A stretch of DNA of 64,000 nucleotides, from the NCBI RefSeq assembly GCF_001713375.1, contig NZ_CP016449.1, forward strand, positions 2,666,001 through 2,730,000. The letters run 5' to 3'. This document shows positions 40,984 through 49,935 of the stretch, piece after piece (positions within the stretch are counted from its first letter, which is position 1; every line of letters begins with the position of its first letter). Both the position numbers and the translations under genes were made by a program. The notes under the pieces are model-generated. The model searched no databases and had not been told where the DNA came from. It was given only the letters and a program-made list of their open reading frames with translations. This DNA is from Hydrogenophaga sp. RAC07 (GTDB taxonomy: Bacteria > Pseudomonadota > Gammaproteobacteria > Burkholderiales > Burkholderiaceae_C).

Positions 40984-40999
40984 AGCAAGATCAGGGCCA
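40984..40999 (-). promoter_or_regulatory. Candidate sigma-54 (-24/-12) promoter of the PEP-CTERM gene
   Basis: The minus strand reads TGGCCCTGATCTTGCT, which matches the TGGCAC-N5-TTGC consensus with GG and GC separated by exactly ten bases. It would start transcription roughly 35 bases before the start codon. Confidence 0.6.
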
Positions 41000-41119
41000 G
41001 GTCAAAAAGTCTTTGATTATCAAGGAAGATGAAAATCCGCACGAGATCTTCCCTGTACTCCTGTAAGCAAATTCGACAGTTGAAGACCACGAAAGGCGTA
41101 TGCAATTCACCCCTATTTC

Positions 41120-41955
41120 TTAGGCAGCACCGGCGTGGTGGCGGATGTGATCGGCCACCACTGAAGCGATTAACCAATACCCGTGGTCATACCCCTCATG
41201 CCGGCGTACCTCGAGCGGCTGCCCGAAATCACGACACACCTGCTCCAACAATTGGGGATTTAGCTGAACGGACAGAAACTTGTCCGCCAACCCCTGATCG
41301 ACCAGCAGCGGCAGCACCCGGCGCCCGCTTTTGATCAATTCCACGGCGTCGTGCTCAGCCCAACCTGCACGATCAGTTCCCAGATACCCGGTGAAGGCCT
41401 TCTCCCCCCACGGACACTGGCTGGGCGCGCAGATCGGTGCGATGGCGGACACGCTCTGGTAGAGACCGGGGTGGCGCAGCGCCAGCGTCAGGGCGCCATG
41501 GCCGCCCATGGAATGGCCTGAAATACCCACCCTGTCGGGCCGCGTCGGGAAATTTGACAGCACCAAATCGCGCAATTCCTTGGTGATCCAGCTTTCCATG
41601 CGGAAGTGTTTGGCCCAGGGCTCCTGGGTGGCGTCCAGGTAAAAACCGGCGCCGTGACCGAAATCCCAGGACGCGTCGGCGACTTCGATGCCGGTATCGC
41701 GCGGGCTGGTGTCGGGGGTGACGATGGCCAGGCCCAGTTCAGCGGCGTATCGCTGGGCGCCGGCTTTGATGGCAAAGGTTTCTTCGTTGCAGGTCAGGCC
41801 GGCCAGAAAGAACACCACCGGCACCGGGCCGTGCTGCGCCTGCGGCGGCAGGTACACGCCGAACTTCATCGGCAGGCCGATCTCGGTGGAGGCGTGTTTG
41901 TAAAACCCCTGCACGCCGCCAAAGCACCGGTGCTCGCTCAGCGTCTCGATGCCCA

Positions 41956-41956
<1 letters not shown>
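41120..41956 (-). CDS. fghA: S-formylglutathione hydrolase
   Basis: FghA hydrolyses S-formylglutathione to formate and glutathione, the second step of glutathione-dependent formaldehyde removal. The 278-residue alpha/beta-hydrolase has FFLAGLTCNEETFAIKAGAQ, the nucleophile elbow GISGHSMGGHGAL, and the catalytic His in GYDHGYWLIAS. Its ATG overlaps the stop of frmA by one base (TGATG), so the two are coupled. Confidence 0.95.
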
Positions 41957-43062
<1,106 letters not shown>

Positions 43063-43139
43063 GGTGTGTGCAACGGGTTGGTGAGATGGCCTTGAGGGTA
43101 CCGCACATGCCATTTCCCCTGAGGCGCCCCGCCCATGCA

Positions 43140-44336
43140 TCAGTCCAACCGAGCGCCACCCTTGAACCATTGCGCAAACAAGGCGCGCTCTTCGTCCGTG
43201 AGGCCCGTCGCGTTGTTCATCGGCATCAGCTTCGCGACCACCACCTGCTGGTACACCGTCTGCGCGTGCTGCTTGAGCGCCTCGGGCGAATCGAGCCGCA
43301 CGTTCTTCGACTGCAGAGCCTCGCCATGGCACATGACGCAGCGCTGCTCGATCACCGGTTTGAGCTGCGCGTAGCTCACCACGTCGGGCACCGCCACCGC
43401 CTGCACCGGCGCGGGCTTGAGCCAGACGATGAGCGCGATCAGCACCGCCCCGCCCGCCACCGCGTACGGCCAAGGGTGCTTGTTGCGGCCCAGCTTGAAG
43501 CCGTGGCGCATGACGAAGAACTGGCGGATCGCCGCGCCCGCGAACATCATGCCGATCAGGATCAACCAGTTCTGCGGGTGCGTGTAGGTGAAGCTGTAGT
43601 GGTTGCTCAACATCGCAAACAACACCGGCAGCGTGAAGTAGGTGTTGTGCACGCTGCGCTGCTTGCCGCGCTGGCCGTGGATCGGGTCGACCGGGCGACC
43701 CGCCTTGAGGTCGGCCACCACGGTGCGTTGGCCCGGGATGATCCAGAAGAACACGTTGGCGCTCATGGCGGTGGCGATCATCGCACCCATGAGCAGAAAG
43801 GCCGCGCGCCCGGCGAACAGCTGCGTGGCCAGCCAGGCCGCGACACACACCAGCACCAACACCAGCGCGCCTACCTTGGCGTCCCCGTTTTTGCTCTGGC
43901 CCAAGGTGCGGCAAATCGCGTCGTACAGCAGCCAGAAGACCACCAGGAAGGCCAACGCACCGGCAATGGCAGCCGCCGGGCTCCAGACGAACACCTTGGG
44001 GTCGATCAGGTAGACGCTGGGACTCCACAGATACGAGATGAGGAACAGCGCGAAGCCCGACAGCCAGGTGGAGTAACTCTCCCAGTAGAACCAGTGCAGG
44101 TGCTCCGGCAGCTGGGGCGGCGAGACCGCGAACTTCACCGGGTGGTAGAAGCCGCCGCCGTGCACGGCCCAGAGCTCACCGCTGACACCGTCTTTTTTCA
44201 GCTGTTCGTCCTCAGGCGGCGTGAGGCTGCTGTCGAGAAAGACGAAGTAGAAAGACGAGCCGATCCAGGCAATCGCCACGATCACATGCAGCCAGCGCAG
44301 CAGCAGGTTGGCCCAGTCGAGCAGGTAGGTTTCCAT
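43140..44336 (-). CDS. puuD: Membrane urate hydroxylase with cytochrome c domain
   Basis: PuuD is an integral-membrane urate oxidase, unrelated to classical uricase, converting urate to 5-hydroxyisourate. The 398-residue protein has eight or so predicted helices, starting [29 protein letters not shown], then DUF989-type segments ([30 protein letters not shown]). It ends in a c-type cytochrome domain with the haem motif CVMCH (residues 333-337) and a methionine-rich [11 protein letters not shown]. The haem suggests electrons go to the respiratory chain rather than producing H2O2. A GTGTATACAC palindrome lies about 40 bases upstream. Confidence 0.92.
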   Translation of the reverse strand: METYLLDWANLLLRWLHVIVAIAWIGSSFYFVFLDSSLTPPEDEQLKKDGVSGELWAVHGGGFYHPVKFAVSPPQLPEHLHWFYWESYSTWLSGFALFLISYLWSPSVYLIDPKVFVWSPAAAIAGALAFLVVFWLLYDAICRTLGQSKNGDAKVGALVLVLVCVAAWLATQLFAGRAAFLLMGAMIATAMSANVFFWIIPGQRTVVADLKAGRPVDPIHGQRGKQRSVHNTYFTLPVLFAMLSNHYSFTYTHPQNWLILIGMMFAGAAIRQFFVMRHGFKLGRNKHPWPYAVAGGAVLIALIVWLKPAPVQAVAVPDVVSYAQLKPVIEQRCVMCHGEALQSKNVRLDSPEALKQHAQTVYQQVVVAKLMPMNNATGLTDEERALFAQWFKGGARLD

Positions 44337-44372
44337 GGCGTCTCACAGCAAGGTCAGAGCTTGCGAATCGGC

Positions 44373-44388
44373 AAAGTGTATACACATA
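44373..44388. promoter_or_regulatory. Candidate GntR/FCD operator upstream of puuD
   Basis: The sequence AAAGTGTATACACATA contains the ten-base palindrome GTGTATACAC, about 40 bases before the puuD ATG. The same core lies between hiuH and the GntR gene. FCD-type GntR regulators commonly bind GTATAC-centred palindromes. Confidence 0.6.
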
Positions 44389-44398
44389 TTGAGCACAA

Positions 44399-45259
44399 TC
44401 AAGCCGCGACAGCAGCGGCCTCAGTGGCATTCACGGCTAGCAACAACTGAGCCACGACCGACGCGGCGATCACCGCCGGCTGCTTGCTCTCGATGCCCGG
44501 CAAGCCGATCGGGCAGGTCACGCGACCCAGCTCTGCGGGGCTGAAGCCGCGCTCGGCGAGGCGATGGCCAAAGGTCGCCCACTTGGTGCGGCTGCCGATC
44601 AGGCCGATGAAGGCCAGGTCGTTGTGCTCGCGCTGGCGCTGCAGGCAGGCGGCCACCACATCCAGGTCTTCGGCGTGGGAGAAGCTCATGACCAGCACGC
44701 AGGCCCCTGCGGGCACATCGCGCACGGCGGCGTGCACCGGGTCTGAATGTTCGGTGGTCACCTGATCGGGCAGCTTCGCAGGAAACACACCGTCGCGGCT
44801 GTCGATCCAGCTCACGTCGAACGGCAGGGGTGCCAGTGCCTGCACGATGGCCCGCCCCACATGGCCGCCGCCAAACAGCGCCAGCGGCGTGTGTGATGGC
44901 CGCAAGCGCTCGCGCAGTTGCGCCGCATGCGACGCATCCACCGGCTCGAAGCGCAGCACCAGCGTGCCGCCACAACACTGGCCCAGGCTCGGGCCGAGCG
45001 TGATGCGCTCGCGCCAATCTGACGGCACATCGCCGGGCCGCAGGGCCCAGCGCGCCAGGACTTCGCGGGCCTGTTGTGTTGCTTTCCACTCCAACTGGCC
45101 GCCGCCGATCGTGCCCACTTCGCCGCGTGTCGCGTCGGCAAAGACCGCCATCCACGCACCCGGTTCGCGAGGAACGGAGCCGCGCGTGTGCTCAACGGTG
45201 ATGAGCACCGCAGGACCCTGCGCCAGATTCAGCAGAAAGGTTTCAAGCTCGCCGTGCAT
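44399..45259 (-). CDS. xdhC: Xanthine dehydrogenase accessory protein XdhC
   Basis: XdhC binds molybdenum cofactor, promotes its sulfuration, and hands it to xanthine dehydrogenase. The 286-residue protein has LITVEHTRGSVPREPGAWM and GTIGGGQLEWKA in the N-terminal domain, the conserved QCCGGTLVLRFE, and a Rossmann-like C-terminal domain starting LALFGGGHVGRAI and ending ITCPIGLPGIESKQPAVIAAS-like sequence. It precedes puuD by 62 bases. The xdhA/xdhB structural genes are not in the window and should lie elsewhere. Confidence 0.92.
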   Translation of the reverse strand: MHGELETFLLNLAQGPAVLITVEHTRGSVPREPGAWMAVFADATRGEVGTIGGGQLEWKATQQAREVLARWALRPGDVPSDWRERITLGPSLGQCCGGTLVLRFEPVDASHAAQLRERLRPSHTPLALFGGGHVGRAIVQALAPLPFDVSWIDSRDGVFPAKLPDQVTTEHSDPVHAAVRDVPAGACVLVMSFSHAEDLDVVAACLQRQREHNDLAFIGLIGSRTKWATFGHRLAERGFSPAELGRVTCPIGLPGIESKQPAVIAASVVAQLLLAVNATEAAAVAA

Positions 45260-45432
45260 GTGTGGCGCCGATGTCAAAGAATGTGTATGGAGACGTAAAC
45301 GGGGACCGAGCGGCCCAGTATCGACCTTACTGTGCGAAACGCCACAGCCGATCCACAATACACGCCATCCACCCGTTCATATGCGCTCTCGATGCGAGAC
45401 CGGGTCCGATCAGTTCCAACAGGTTTGCCCAC

Positions 45433-45975
45433 ATGAGAGACATCGAACCCGCACCGCATCCCGCCGCCCGGTCCGCCCGCAGCTCCTGGGCCTGGATCGG
45501 CGTGTTGACCGCCGCCTTGCTGGCTTCTTGCGCCACGCCACCTCCACCGCCACCCCCCGCGCCGCCGCCCCCACCCGCGCCGGCCCCCGCACCGCCACCG
45601 GTCTCACAATTGCCCCCGCCCGAGTTCATCTCGAACGCGGTGTCGCCTCTGGACTACCGCAAGGACGGCGCTCGTCACATCTACGAACGCAACGGCCACC
45701 GCATCTACAAAGGCCAGTTGCCGCCGCTGATGCACGCGGTCGGCGTGCTGCAGGTCGAGGTGGACAACCGCGGTCATGTGCGCAACGTGAGCTGGATGCG
45801 TGCACCAAGCCATGTGCCGGACGTGATGCGCGAGATCGAACGCACCGTGCGCGCGGCCGCCCCGTTCCCCGCGCCGGTGCGCATGGGCAGCGTGACCTAC
45901 ACCGACGTCTGGCTCTGGGACAAGAGCGGCAACTTCCAGCTCGACACGCTGACCGAAGGACAGCGCAGTAAGTGA
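45433..45975 (+). CDS. Lipoprotein with poly-proline linker and TonB-C-like domain
   Basis: A 180-residue protein with a signal segment (SSWAWIGVLTAALLASC) and a lipobox ending at Cys33. A stretch of about 30 residues rich in Pro and Ala follows. The C-terminal domain (VGVLQVEVDNRGHVRNVSW through TVRAAAPFPAPV) resembles the energy-transducer/TonB C-terminal fold. It is probably an outer- or inner-membrane-anchored periplasmic protein. It is divergent from xdhC and embedded in the urate cluster, but no enzymatic role there is evident. Confidence 0.7.
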   Translation: MRDIEPAPHPAARSARSSWAWIGVLTAALLASCATPPPPPPPAPPPPPAPAPAPPPVSQLPPPEFISNAVSPLDYRKDGARHIYERNGHRIYKGQLPPLMHAVGVLQVEVDNRGHVRNVSWMRAPSHVPDVMREIERTVRAAAPFPAPVRMGSVTYTDVWLWDKSGNFQLDTLTEGQRSK

Positions 45976-46060
45976 CACCCCGCGCCGCCTGCGGCGTCAC
46001 GCCCTGAAGGGGGCAACGCGTGCGGCCTGGCGGAGCCAGTTCCGCCGCGTTCTGGGTCAA
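45976..46060. repeat. GC-rich palindromic intergenic repeat
   Basis: The gap between the lipoprotein gene and hiuH holds GCCGC-ct-GCGGC and a CCCTGAAGGGGG segment, in the same order as similar elements in the trpA-accD gap. It may serve as a shared 3' element for the two convergent genes. Confidence 0.4.
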
Positions 46061-46090
46061 GGCACGTTTTCAGGCCGGGAGAACGTGGTC

Positions 46091-46444
46091 TCAGCTTCCC
46101 CTGTAAGTTGAATAGCTCCACGGGCTCACCAGCAGGGGCACGTGGTAGTGCTGGTCTGCGTGCGCCACGCCGAAGTCGAGCGACACGCGGTTGAGGAAAT
46201 TGGGCTCGGGCAGCGCCACGCCCCTGGCCGCAAAGTAGCCCTTCACATCGAACACCAGGCGGTAGGTGCCCACCTTCAGGCTGGCGTGGTCGTAGAGCAT
46301 GCCGTCGGGGTTGCGGCCATCGGCGTTGAGTGTGAAGCGCTTGACCAGCGTGGCCTGGTCGCCCTGGGTGGTGTGCAGCTCCACCTGCATGCCGGCGGCG
46401 GGGCAGCCGTGCATGGTGTCCAGAACGTGTGTACTCAAGCCCAT
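46091..46444 (-). CDS. hiuH: 5-hydroxyisourate hydrolase (transthyretin-like)
   Basis: HiuH hydrolyses 5-hydroxyisourate, the PuuD product, to OHCU. The 117-residue protein has LSTHVLDTMHGCPAAGMQVEL at the start, with the active-site His, and the diagnostic C-terminal YRGS. HYHVPLLVSPWSYSTYRGS contains the other conserved active-site positions. GGAGAG precedes the ATG. It is divergent from the GntR gene and shares with it a 73-base region containing the palindromic operator. Confidence 0.95.
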   Translation of the reverse strand: MGLSTHVLDTMHGCPAAGMQVELHTTQGDQATLVKRFTLNADGRNPDGMLYDHASLKVGTYRLVFDVKGYFAARGVALPEPNFLNRVSLDFGVAHADQHYHVPLLVSPWSYSTYRGS

Positions 46445-46475
46445 GGTGGTCTCTCCGGTGGTGATCAGTCGACTG

Positions 46476-46491
46476 AAAGTGTATACACTTT
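46476..46491. promoter_or_regulatory. Candidate GntR/FCD operator between hiuH and gntR
   Basis: The perfect 16-base palindrome AAAGTGTATACACTTT lies midway between two divergent starts. It overlaps the likely -35 region of the GntR gene, whose -10 may be TATGAT at 46506. On the other strand TATACA could be part of the hiuH -10. Confidence 0.7.
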
Positions 46492-46517
46492 TCCGGTTTT
46501 CTGGCTATGATGAATCC

Positions 46518-47183
46518 ATGGAAACCTCCAGCACCCTGCACATCGTCGAGTCGCTCACGCGCGCCATCGTCGAGCACCGCCTGAACCCCGGCACCAAGCT
46601 GGCCGAGCAGAAGCTGGCCGACCACTTCGGGGTCTCCCGCACACTGGTGCGACAGGCCCTGTTCCAGCTGTCGCAGAACCGGCTGATCCGCCTGGAGCCC
46701 GCGCGCGGGGCGTTTGTGGCTGCACCCTCGGTGGAAGAAGCGAAGCAGGTGTTTGCGGTGCGACGCATGCTGGAAGCAGAAATGACGCGCGCCTTTGTGC
46801 AGTCCGTGACCCCTGCACGCATCAAGGCGCTGCGCGAACACGTGGCGCAAGAAAAGCAGGCCGTGAACAACGAGGACGTGGCCGGGCGCACCGAACTGCT
46901 GGGCGACTTTCACGTGCGCATGGCCGAACTCATGGGCAACACGGTGCTGGCCGAACTGCTGCGCGACCTCATCTCGCGCTGCGCGCTGATCACGCTCATG
47001 TACCAGACCAACCAGGCCGCCGCGCACTCGCACGACGAGCACGCCGACATCGTCAAGGCCCTGGCCGCGCGCGACGAAGCACTGGCCGTGCGCCTGATGA
47101 CCGAGCACCTTCAGCATGTTGAAGAGAACCTCACCTTCGACCGCAAGCTGCCCATCAACGACATTTCGATCGCGCTTTCATGA
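46518..47183 (+). CDS. GntR family (FCD/FadR-type) transcriptional regulator
   Basis: A 221-residue regulator with an N-terminal winged helix (PGTKLAEQKLADHFGVSRTLVRQALFQLSQNRLI) and an all-helical FCD ligand domain containing FHVRMAELMGN and HDEHADIVKAL. These carry the Asp/His positions that bind a metal and small organic acid in this family. It leads the rightward puuE operon (ATGA overlap) and sits beside a perfect palindrome, so it probably controls the urate genes in response to a pathway intermediate. Confidence 0.9.
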   Translation: METSSTLHIVESLTRAIVEHRLNPGTKLAEQKLADHFGVSRTLVRQALFQLSQNRLIRLEPARGAFVAAPSVEEAKQVFAVRRMLEAEMTRAFVQSVTPARIKALREHVAQEKQAVNNEDVAGRTELLGDFHVRMAELMGNTVLAELLRDLISRCALITLMYQTNQAAAHSHDEHADIVKALAARDEALAVRLMTEHLQHVEENLTFDRKLPINDISIALS

Positions 47184-48127
47184 CCTACGACGCCACCCTG
47201 CCCTACCCCCGCGACCTGGCCGGACATGGCCGCGATGTGCCACATGCCCGCTGGCCGAACGGTGCGCGCATCGCCGTGCAGTTCGTGCTGAACTACGAGG
47301 AAGGTGGCGAGAACAGCGTGCTGCACGGCGACGACGCGTCCGAACAATTCCTCTCCGAGATGTTCAACCCGGCGGCCTACCCCGCGCGGCACATCAGCAT
47401 GGAAGGCATCTACGAGTACGGATCGCGCGCAGGCGTGTGGCGCATCCTGCGCGAATTCGAGCAGCGAGGTCTGCCGCTCACCGTGTTCGGCGTGGCCACT
47501 GCGCTGCAGCGTTGCCCCGACGTGACCGCTGCGCTGAAAGAACTCGGCCACGAATTCGCCTGCCACGGCCTCAAGTGGATCCACTACCAGAACGTGGACG
47601 AGGCCACCGAGCGTGCCCACATGGCGCAGGCCATGCAGATCATGCAGGCGCTCACCGGCAACCGGCCCCTGGGCTGGTACACGGGGCGCGACAGCCCCAA
47701 CACGCGCCGCCTCGTGGCGGACTTCGGCGGCTTCGAGTACGACAGCGATTACTACGGCGATGACCTGCCGTTCTGGATGAAGGTGCAAAAGACCGACGGC
47801 AGCAACACCCACCAGCTCATCGTGCCCTACACGCTGGACTGCAACGACATGCGCTTTGCACTGCCGCAGGGCTACTCGCACGCCGACCCGTTTTTCCAGT
47901 ACCTCAAGGACAGCTTCGACGCGCTCTATGCCGAAGGCGACCCGGGCGGTTTGGATCGTCCCAAGATGATGAGCATCGGCATGCACTGCCGCCTGCTCGG
48001 CCGGCCCGGTCGCATCACAGCGCTGCAGCGTTTTCTGGACCACATCGCGCAACACGACCACGTGTGGGTGGCGCGGCGCATCGACATCGCCCGCCACTGG
48101 CGCCAACACCACCCGGTCCCGACCTGA
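47180..48127 (+). CDS. puuE: Allantoinase PuuE (polysaccharide-deacetylase fold)
   Basis: PuuE is a metal-independent allantoinase unrelated to amidohydrolase-type AllB; it converts allantoin to allantoate. The 315-residue protein has the NodB-like fold with FVLNYEEGGENSVLHGD near the start, ISMEGIYEYGSRAGVWRIL, EFACHGLKWIHYQ and LGWYTGRDSPNTRRLV, all typical of PuuE. Its ATG overlaps the GntR stop (ATGA), and the UraD-AllC fusion begins three bases after its end. Confidence 0.94.
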   Translation: MTYDATLPYPRDLAGHGRDVPHARWPNGARIAVQFVLNYEEGGENSVLHGDDASEQFLSEMFNPAAYPARHISMEGIYEYGSRAGVWRILREFEQRGLPLTVFGVATALQRCPDVTAALKELGHEFACHGLKWIHYQNVDEATERAHMAQAMQIMQALTGNRPLGWYTGRDSPNTRRLVADFGGFEYDSDYYGDDLPFWMKVQKTDGSNTHQLIVPYTLDCNDMRFALPQGYSHADPFFQYLKDSFDALYAEGDPGGLDRPKMMSIGMHCRLLGRPGRITALQRFLDHIAQHDHVWVARRIDIARHWRQHHPVPT

Positions 48128-48130
48128 GCC

Positions 48131-49930
48131 ATGACCACCACCCTGCAACAACTCAACAGCGCCACGCCCGCCGAAGCGCTTCACCTGCTCGATGGCCTGT
48201 ACGAACACTCGCCGTGGATCGCCGAGCAGGCACTCGCCAAACGGCCCTTTGCATCGCTCGCCGCGCTCAAACACGCCATGGTGGCGGTGCTGGCCGACGC
48301 CGGCCTGGACGCGCAGCTCGCGCTGATCCGCGCCCACCCAGAACTCGCGGGCAAGGCCATGGAAAGCCGTTCGCTCACCGCCGAGTCCACCAACGAACAG
48401 CAGAAGGCTGGCCTCACGAACTGCACGCCCGAGGAGCTCGCGCACATCCAGCAGCTCAACGCGCAGTACATCGCGAAGTTCGGCTTTCCCTTCATCCTCG
48501 CGGTGCGCGGACCGCGCGGCACGGGCCTGTCCAAGCGCGAGATCATCGCCACCGTGGAGCGCCGCCTGAGCCACCCGGTGGACTTCGAGCGCGCCGAGTG
48601 CCTGCGCAACATCCACCGCATCGCCGAGATCCGCCTCAACGACAAGTTCGGCTTCACACCCGCGGTCGGCAACGAGGTGTGGGACTGGCACGAGGACCTG
48701 GCGCGCCACAGCGATCCCGGGTTTGCCGAACAGGGCCAGCTCACCGTCACCTACCTGACCGATGCGCACCGGGCGTGTGCTGCGGATCTGGTCGAACGCA
48801 TGAAGGCATGCGGGTTTGATGAGGTGTCGATAGACGCTGTCGGAAATGTGGTGGGTGTCTACAAGGCCGGCCCTCTCCCGCAGGCGGGAGAGGGAACCAA
48901 GACACTGCTCACCGGCAGCCACTTCGATACCGTGCGCAACGGCGGCAAGTACGACGGGCGTCTGGGCATCTTCGTGCCCATGGCCTGTGTGAAACAACTC
49001 CACGCGGCGGGCAAACGCCTGCCGTTCGCCATCGAGGTGGTGGGCTTTGCCGAAGAGGAAGGCCAGCGCTACAAGGCCACCTTCCTGGGTTCGGGCGCCC
49101 TCACCGGCCACTTCAACCCGGCCTGGCTCGACCAGCAGGACGCCGACGGCGTGACCATGCGTGCGGCCATGCAGCACGCCGGCCTCCCGGCCACGCTGGA
49201 GGCCATCGGCGCACTCCAACGAGATCCGTCGAAGTACCTCGGCTTCGTCGAGGTGCACATCGAACAAGGCCCGGTGCTCAACGAGATGGACCTGCCGCTG
49301 GGCGTCGTCACCTCCATCAACGCCAGCGTGCGCTACCAGTGCGAAGCCATCGGCATGGCCAGCCACGCCGGCACCACGCCCATGAACCGTCGGCGCGACG
49401 CCGCCAGCGCGGTGGCCGAGCTTGCGCTCTTCATGGAACAGCGTGCACAGGCCGACGGCGACTCGGTCGCCACCATCGGCATGCTGCAGGTGCCCGGCGG
49501 CTCCATCAACGTGGTGCCGGGGCGCTGCCGCTTTTCGCTGGATCTGCGTGCGCCGAGCGACGCCCAGCGCAATGCACTCGAGCGCGACATCCTCGCGCAG
49601 CTGCGCGCGATCTGCGAACGACGCGGCATCGGCCTCACGCTGGAGGAGACCATGCGCGCCGCCGCCGCGCCCAGCGCGCCCGCCTGGCAAACCCGCTGGG
49701 AAAATGCCATGACCGCCCTGGGCGTGCCGCTGCACCGCATGCCCAGCGGCGCCGGCCACGATGCGATGAAGCTGCACGAGGTGATGCCCCAGGCCATGCT
49801 GTTTGTGCGTGGCCTCAACAGCGGCATCAGCCACAACCCGCTGGAATCCTCCACCAGCGACGACATCGAGTTGTGCGTCAACGCCTTCTCGCACCTGCTC
49901 GACCAACTCGCTTCCGAACACAACACCTGA
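48131..49930 (+). CDS. Bifunctional OHCU decarboxylase / allantoate amidohydrolase fusion
   Basis: A 599-residue two-domain enzyme. Residues 1-170 match OHCU decarboxylase (UraD), with the catalytic His in RAHPELAGK (His69) and YIAKFGFPFILAVRG; this domain gives S-allantoin. Residues about 180-595 match the M20 allantoate amidohydrolase/carbamoylase family, with metal-ligand segments GSHFDTV, GGKYDGRLG, EEEGQRY and HIEQGPVL, then HAGTTPMNRRRDA. The protein therefore carries the steps on either side of PuuE allantoinase. The linker to the hydrolase core contains an extra segment coded by a palindromic repeat. Confidence 0.9.
   Translation: MTTTLQQLNSATPAEALHLLDGLYEHSPWIAEQALAKRPFASLAALKHAMVAVLADAGLDAQLALIRAHPELAGKAMESRSLTAESTNEQQKAGLTNCTPEELAHIQQLNAQYIAKFGFPFILAVRGPRGTGLSKREIIATVERRLSHPVDFERAECLRNIHRIAEIRLNDKFGFTPAVGNEVWDWHEDLARHSDPGFAEQGQLTVTYLTDAHRACAADLVERMKACGFDEVSIDAVGNVVGVYKAGPLPQAGEGTKTLLTGSHFDTVRNGGKYDGRLGIFVPMACVKQLHAAGKRLPFAIEVVGFAEEEGQRYKATFLGSGALTGHFNPAWLDQQDADGVTMRAAMQHAGLPATLEAIGALQRDPSKYLGFVEVHIEQGPVLNEMDLPLGVVTSINASVRYQCEAIGMASHAGTTPMNRRRDAASAVAELALFMEQRAQADGDSVATIGMLQVPGGSINVVPGRCRFSLDLRAPSDAQRNALERDILAQLRAICERRGIGLTLEETMRAAAAPSAPAWQTRWENAMTALGVPLHRMPSGAGHDAMKLHEVMPQAMLFVRGLNSGISHNPLESSTSDDIELCVNAFSHLLDQLASEHNT
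48871..48894. repeat. In-frame 11+2+11 palindrome inside the fusion gene
   Basis: The arms CCCTCTCCCGC and GCGGGAGAGGG are separated by AG. This is a widespread REP-like element, here translated as part of GPLPQAGEG between VVGVYKA and TKTLLTGSHFDT (about residues 247-255). Confidence 0.7.
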
Positions 49931-49935
49931 GCCCC

